Assembly (NCBI GenBank): GCA_021324575.1 | Contig: JAJPIW010000018.1 | Coordinates: 1-35,218 of the forward strand | DNA from: Intrasporangiaceae bacterium | Lineage (GTDB): Bacteria > Actinomycetota > Actinomycetes > Actinomycetales > Dermatophilaceae | Length of the DNA stretch: 35,218 nt | Direction: 5' to 3' | Shown: one piece after another, positions 31,728 to 35,218 of the stretch | Layout of the letters: the number at the start of each line of letters is the position of its first letter | How positions within the stretch are numbered: position 1 is the first letter of the stretch | Notes under the pieces: model-generated | The model's database searches: none | Told to the model about the DNA's origin: nothing | Seen by the model: only the letters and a program-made list of their open reading frames with translations | Program-made: the position numbers and the translations under genes

Positions 31728-31729
31728 GG

Positions 31730-32818
31730 TCAGTCCGTATGCCAGGTGGCGGAGTCCCAGGCAGAGGCGAGGGACGCGGCATACGGCGTGGGGTCGAGGC
31801 CGTGCGCGGTGAGCCAGTCCGGACTCCAGTGGGTGGCGGCGTAGCGGTCGCTGCGGTCGCAGACGAGGGAGACGATGCTGCCGCGCTCGCCGCGGGCGGC
31901 CATCGCGCAGGCCAGCTGGAGCGCGCCGTAGATGTTGGTGCCCGTCGACGGGCCGGCCTGGATGCCGGTGCGGTCGTTCAGCAGCCGCATCGCGGCGACC
32001 GAGGCCGCATCCGGGACGCGGATCATCGCGTCGATGACGTCCGGGCGGAAGCTCGGCTCGACCCGGGGCCGGCCGATCCCCTCGATCCGCGAGCCGTGGA
32101 GTGGTCCCGGCTCCTCCCCGGCCCAGGCCGGGTGGAACGCCGAGCCCTCCGGGTCGACGACACAGAGCTCAGTCGTCGCGTTGGCCTGGTAGCGGATGAA
32201 GCGGCCGATCGTGGCGCTCGTCCCGCCCGTCCCGGCACCGACGACCACCCAGCGGGGGAGCGGGTGCGGCTCGCGAGCGAGCTGCTCGAAGATCGACTCG
32301 GCGATGTTGTTGTTGCCGCGCCAGTCCGTGGCGCGCTCGGCATTGGTGAACTGGTCGAGGTAGGTCCCGCCGGCCTCGTCGGCCAGCCGCTGCGCCTCGG
32401 CATACACCGTCGTCGGATCCTCGACGAGATGACAGGTGCCGCCGGTCCGCTCGATGAGGGTGATCTTCTCCGGCGAGGTCGTGGCGGCCATGACGGCGAC
32501 GAACGGCAACCCGATCATCCGAGCAAAGTAGGCCTCGCTCACCGCCGTCGACCCGCTGCTGGCCTCGACAATCGTTGTGCCAGAACGAATCTGGCCATCG
32601 ACCAGGCCATGGAGGAACAGAGATCGGGCCAGTCGGTGCTTGAGGCTTCCGGTCGGGTGCGTCGACTCGTCCTTGAGGTAGAGGTCGACCGTGTGCGCCT
32701 CCGGGAGCGGGACCCGGATGAGGTGGGTGTCGGCACTGCGGTGAGCGTCCCCCTGGATGAGGCGCACCGCGTCGGTGACCCACTGACGGTCGGAAGCACT
32801 CGGCATACGAGCCATCAT
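31730..32818 (-). CDS. cds1: PLP-dependent cysteine desulfhydrase (Cds1-like)
   Basis: The 362-residue enzyme belongs to the cysteine synthase fold-type II family but resembles mycobacterial Cds1, which breaks L-cysteine into pyruvate, ammonia and hydrogen sulfide. Shared segments include [13 protein letters not shown], the PLP-lysine motif [16 protein letters not shown] (K60), [41 protein letters not shown], the phosphate-binding [14 protein letters not shown], and [15 protein letters not shown]. True CysK proteins lack several of these blocks. I chose the ATG at 32818; ATG 32815 and an in-frame GTG at 32830 are alternatives, and no clear Shine-Dalgarno separates them. It is divergent from the globin gene, 50 bp away. 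Confidence 0.85.
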   Translation of the reverse strand: MMARMPSASDRQWVTDAVRLIQGDAHRSADTHLIRVPLPEAHTVDLYLKDESTHPTGSLKHRLARSLFLHGLVDGQIRSGTTIVEASSGSTAVSEAYFARMIGLPFVAVMAATTSPEKITLIERTGGTCHLVEDPTTVYAEAQRLADEAGGTYLDQFTNAERATDWRGNNNIAESIFEQLAREPHPLPRWVVVGAGTGGTSATIGRFIRYQANATTELCVVDPEGSAFHPAWAGEEPGPLHGSRIEGIGRPRVEPSFRPDVIDAMIRVPDAASVAAMRLLNDRTGIQAGPSTGTNIYGALQLACAMAARGERGSIVSLVCDRSDRYAATHWSPDWLTAHGLDPTPYAASLASAWDSATWHTD

Positions 32819-32868
32819 GGTGCAGCGCACGTCTTCCGGCTGTCGGCGGGGCGTGCCACGATCGGGAG

Positions 32869-33324
32869 ATGCGACCGACGCTCTACGAGGCGGCCGGCGG
32901 CCAGGAAGGCCTGCTCGCGCTCGCCCGGGCCCATCACGCCCGCTGTCTCGCCGACGACAACCTGAACCACCCGTTCTCCAAGGAGGACGGGCACCCGCAG
33001 CATCTCGAACGGCTGGCGGCCTACTGGGGCGAGGTGCTCGGCGGGCCCACGACGTACTCCGAGACGATGCTCGACGAGACGAGCCTGGAACGGATGCACG
33101 CCGGCAACGGCGACATGAGCGAGGCTGCGCGACGGTTCGTCGACTGCTTCGTCGGGGCCATCGACGATGTCGGTATGCCGGACGACCCCGCCTTCCGTGC
33201 TGCCATGCGCGCCTACATGGAGTGGGCGACCGGGAGGTTCATCGCCTACCCCGACGACCCCACGGACGTTCCCGAGGGGCTGGCCGTCCCGCGGTGGGGT
33301 TGGGACGGCCTGATCCGGACCTGA
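32869..33324 (+). CDS. Group II truncated hemoglobin
   Basis: The 151-residue protein is a truncated-globin-fold heme protein. The start [34 protein letters not shown], then [23 protein letters not shown], matches actinobacterial group II globins annotated as oxidoreductase or globin. The proximal His is expected in the segment around residues 40-90, but I cannot assign it with certainty. Such globins bind oxygen, nitric oxide or sulfide. The ATG at 32869 is preceded by GGGAG and, six bases upstream, by CACGAT, a partial leaderless-type box. The divergent neighbour makes hydrogen sulfide if its assignment is right. Confidence 0.82.
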   Translation: MRPTLYEAAGGQEGLLALARAHHARCLADDNLNHPFSKEDGHPQHLERLAAYWGEVLGGPTTYSETMLDETSLERMHAGNGDMSEAARRFVDCFVGAIDDVGMPDDPAFRAAMRAYMEWATGRFIAYPDDPTDVPEGLAVPRWGWDGLIRT

Positions 33325-33340
33325 CCGAGCGCCACCTGGC

Positions 33341-33859
33341 TCAGGACGAGGGTGCGCCGGCCTTGAACACCGCGCCGAACGCACCGCCGGCCCAGCCCAG
33401 GACGGTCAGCCCGAACGCCTTGAACAGGTCGGGGGCGATGTCGCCCTTGACCAACCAGGTCGCCAGAACCGCCAACCCGACACACAGGTAGGTCAGGACC
33501 CCGGCGACCGTCATCCTGGAGTCGGCGAGCGCATCGGCTGTCGCCTGGGCGAAGCTCTTGCCTGAGTGGGCTGTGCTGTCGCTCGCGCCCTTGATGGTGA
33601 TGCCGAGCACCGAAGCCGTCCCGGTTGCCACCGTGGTCCCGATGAAGCCGGCCGTCGTCACCACGGCGTCGGACAAGGTCACTTTCGTGCTCGACGTCAG
33701 GACCCGGAAGCACAGCACGACCCAGAGCAACGCGAAGAGGGCGAGGAAGGCGCCGGTGACGTAGAGGAGCAGCCGGCTCGGCGGAGGTTCGGCTGGTTCG
33801 GGTGGTTCGGCCGGCTCGGCCGGTTCGGGGGTCTCCTGCATGGCGCTGTGGTCGGTCAT
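33341..33859 (-). CDS. Small membrane protein with Pro/Glu-repeat N-terminus
   Basis: The 172-residue protein has a cytoplasmic-looking N-terminus of PEPAEP-type repeats (about 11-27), a membrane segment (about 31-52), an amphipathic middle with TTAGFIGTTVATGTASVLGITIKG, and two further hydrophobic stretches (about 115-136 and 144-165). I do not recognise a family. The ATG at 33859 has GGAGGA eight bases upstream, and codon use matches the neighbours, so the gene is probably real. It ends 16 bp from the globin stop, convergently. The N-terminal repeat is encoded by five 9-bp tandem units. Confidence 0.7.
   Translation of the reverse strand: MTDHSAMQETPEPAEPAEPPEPAEPPPSRLLLYVTGAFLALFALLWVVLCFRVLTSSTKVTLSDAVVTTAGFIGTTVATGTASVLGITIKGASDSTAHSGKSFAQATADALADSRMTVAGVLTYLCVGLAVLATWLVKGDIAPDLFKAFGLTVLGWAGGAFGAVFKAGAPSS
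33786..33830. repeat. Five 9-bp tandem repeats (GGTTCGGCY)
   Basis: Five units beginning 33786, 33795, 33804, 33813 and 33822 share the consensus GGTTCGGCY with one or two changes each. On the minus strand they encode Pro/Glu/Ala triplets in the membrane protein. Such a repeat can change copy number in frame. Confidence 0.8.
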
Positions 33860-34019
33860 GACGTGTTCCTCCCCACGGTCCTTGTCTGCCCGTGCCCTCC
33901 ATGGTCGAGGCTTGGGCCGAGCTCGCGGCCGACCCGCAGGAACCCGGCCCGAACGGGTGACCCGGTGGGCCCGCTACGGTGGCGAGCACCCGGCATACGA
34001 CTGACCAAGGAGAACTTCC

Positions 34020-35003
34020 GTGCAGGCTTGGCGCGTTCACGAGCTCGGCGAACCCAAGGACGTCCTCACCCTCGAGGAGATCGAGACGCCCCGGGCTGCC
34101 GCCGGCGAGATCGTCGTCCGGGTGCTCGCCGCCGCGGCGAACTTCCCCGATGCGTTGCTCTGCCGCGGCCAGTACCAGGTCAAGCCGCCGCTGCCGTTCA
34201 CGCCCGGCATCGAGCTGTGTGGCGAGGTCGTTGAGGTCGGCGAGGGTGTCGCCGGATGGACGGTGGGTGACCGGGTCATCGGCAATCCGGAGTTCCCGAC
34301 GGGTGGCTTCGCGGAGTATGCCGTGCTGCTGGGTGCCAAGGCCCTCCCGGCACCGCCGTCTCTGGACGACGCCGAAGCATCCGGCCTGCTCATCGGCTAC
34401 CAGACCGGCTGGTTCGGGCTACACCGCCGCGCCAACCTCCAGCCGGGGGAGACCCTGCTCGTCCACGCGGCGGCCGGTGGCGTCGGGAGCGCCGCCGTCC
34501 AGCTCGGCAAGGCCGCCGGGGCGCGGGTCATCGGCGTCGCGGGTGGCGCCGACAAGGCCGACTACGTGCGCGCCCTCGGGGCTGACGTCGTCGTCGATCG
34601 GCGCACCGAGGACTTCGTCGAGGTGGTCAACGAGGTGACCGGGGGCAAGGGCGCCGACGTCATCTACGACCCGGTCGGCGGGTCGACCTATGAGAAGTCG
34701 ACCAAGTGCGTGGCCTTCGAGGGCCGGATCCTGGTCATCGGCTTTGCCGGCGGAACGATCCAGACGCCGGGCCTCAACCACGCCCTCATCAAGAACTACT
34801 CGATCGTCGGTCTGCACTGGGGCCTGTATGCCGTGAAGAACCCCGCGCTCATCGGCCAGTGCCACGCCGAGCTGACCCTGTTGGCGGCGGAGGGAAAGGT
34901 CAAGCCACTCGTCAGCGAGCGGCTAGGACTCGACGCCGTGCCGGACGGCGTACAGCGCGTGGCCGACGGTAAGACGGTCGGCCGCCTGGTGTTCCTACCC
35001 TGA
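34020..35003 (+). CDS. NADPH:quinone oxidoreductase-family (MDR) protein
   Basis: The 327-residue protein is a zinc-independent medium-chain dehydrogenase/reductase of the quinone oxidoreductase type. It has the GroES-like N-terminal domain (about 1-130; ANFPDALLCRGQYQVKPPLPFTPGIELCGEV) and a Rossmann domain with the NADP-binding loop HAAAGGVGSAAVQLGKAAGARVIG (about 148-171) followed by GADVIYDPVGG. The usual zinc ligands are absent. It reduces quinones or enones with NADPH; the physiological substrate is unknown. The GTG at 34020 follows AAGGAG, and a copy of the dispersed motif lies 22 bases upstream. Confidence 0.92.
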   Translation: MQAWRVHELGEPKDVLTLEEIETPRAAAGEIVVRVLAAAANFPDALLCRGQYQVKPPLPFTPGIELCGEVVEVGEGVAGWTVGDRVIGNPEFPTGGFAEYAVLLGAKALPAPPSLDDAEASGLLIGYQTGWFGLHRRANLQPGETLLVHAAAGGVGSAAVQLGKAAGARVIGVAGGADKADYVRALGADVVVDRRTEDFVEVVNEVTGGKGADVIYDPVGGSTYEKSTKCVAFEGRILVIGFAGGTIQTPGLNHALIKNYSIVGLHWGLYAVKNPALIGQCHAELTLLAAEGKVKPLVSERLGLDAVPDGVQRVADGKTVGRLVFLP

Positions 35004-35079
35004 CCGCCCTGAACGAGTGGGGTCGCGTCCCGCCCACCCGCGCCCTCAAAATTATCGGGTCCTCGGGCTAGTTATGTCT

Positions 35080-35104
35080 GCACCCGAGAAGCCTTCTCGG
35101 GTGC
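35080..35104. terminator. Hairpin downstream of the oxidoreductase gene
   Basis: Perfect 11-bp arms (GCACCCGAGAA and TTCTCGGGTGC) around GCC lie 77 bp after the stop codon. There is no T tract. It may terminate the oxidoreductase transcript; IS30-like elements are also known to insert near such palindromes. Confidence 0.55.
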
Positions 35105-35129
35105 GGAAGGTAGTAGGCGGGCTCACGCG

Positions 35130-35218
35130 GTTAGTGCAACACCCCTGATCAGAGATGGGGTTTGGAGCAATGACTGCTCGACGAGGTCGTCCGTCGCTGC
35201 CGCCGAAGACGCGGCGGG
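35130..35218 (+). mobile_element. Possible left end of an IS30-like element (cut by window end)
   Basis: The sequence GGTTAGTGCAACACCCC near 35130 resembles the terminal repeats of actinobacterial IS30-family elements as I remember them. An open frame starts 40 bp later and runs off the window. The matching right repeat and target duplication lie outside, so this remains tentative. Confidence 0.3.
35170..35218 (+). CDS. Partial gene, possible IS30-like transposase N-terminus
   Basis: Only 16 codons are visible, reading MTARRGRPSLPPKTRR after GGAG. A basic GRP-x-LPP start is seen in some IS30-family transposases of actinobacteria, but it is too short for an assignment. Other DNA-binding proteins can start the same way. 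Confidence 0.35.
   Translation, partial: MTARRGRPSLPPKTRR

Larger units (their letters stand above)
1705..34832. repeat. Dispersed octamer GTATGCCG / CGGCATAC, about 35 copies
   Basis: By eye I count 37 copies of GTATGCC on either strand, 35 of them followed by G. Plus-strand copies begin at 1705, 4174, 4588, 5116, 6145, 6706, 8517, 9191, 11439, 13768, 17418, 18736, 19277, 20856, 24218, 24871, 27400, 29274, 29367, 31737, 33173, 34316 and 34826. Minus-strand copies (GGCATAC) begin at 2685, 2960, 6394, 7378, 10070, 11601, 17919, 18487, 20200, 23045, 31778, 32399, 32802 and 33992. Four copies are intergenic; the others occur in all six codon registers. The span given covers first to last copy, not a continuous element. 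Confidence 0.85.

Noticed and set aside
1-35218. CRISPR arrays or phage genes
   Set aside because: I saw no regularly spaced direct repeats and no phage structural or integrase genes. The only tandem repeat is the short 9-bp series at 33786.

Overview
The window is high-GC actinobacterial DNA with dense gene packing, GTG starts, many -10 boxes placed directly before start codons, and a tRNA gene without an encoded CCA end. The gene order UDP-glucose pyrophosphorylase - gephyrin/MoeA-like - moaC - mog - acetyltransferase - SepX/GlpR-like membrane protein, with a 5-formyltetrahydrofolate cyclo-ligase, FmdB and SAF-domain proteins nearby, points to Actinomycetota. The overall style resembles Micrococcales, perhaps Intrasporangiaceae; the family is an inference I could not test.

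Layout. Positions 129-3709 (minus strand) hold a SAF-domain protein, MTA phosphorylase, an FmdB zinc ribbon and a K+/H+ antiporter. At 3752 a penicillin-acylase-family enzyme starts divergently, 42 bp from the antiporter. Positions 6380-12297 carry the cyclo-ligase and, divergently, the UGP-glp-moaC-mog-rimJ-like-sepX run, which mixes molybdenum cofactor synthesis with a known actinobacterial cell division pair (gephyrin-like Glp and its membrane receptor). An AI-2E family permease, tRNA-Ala(CGC) and a strong terminator follow.

Positions 13992-28187 are a transport and regulation region. It contains a metal-cupin with an XRE/MmyB-type regulator, a complete polyamine-type ABC importer with a cupin_3 protein and a GntR regulator, a PucR regulator with the nucleoside phosphorylase PpnP, and a complete Dpp/Opp-type ABC importer with a double ATPase. 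The PucR, PpnP and cupin_3 genes hint at nucleoside, purine or ureide use, but the substrates cannot be read from sequence.

Positions 28310-31712 are the most distinctive part. Five overlapping or touching genes encode two SipW-type signal peptidases, two secreted proteins with TasA/SipW-type signal peptides, and a surface protein ending in an LAFTG sortase motif. The second peptidase is fused to a third substrate-like module, so protease and apparent substrate are one polypeptide. This looks like a compact surface-fibre or surface-protein assembly locus.

The window ends with a Cds1-like cysteine desulfhydrase, a truncated globin, a small membrane protein, a quinone oxidoreductase and what may be the left end of an IS30-like element.

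Across the whole window the octamer GTATGCCG (either strand) occurs about 35 times, roughly once per kb, in all six codon registers and between genes, often through rare codons. It looks like a genome-wide DNA-level signal or bias, not a coding effect.
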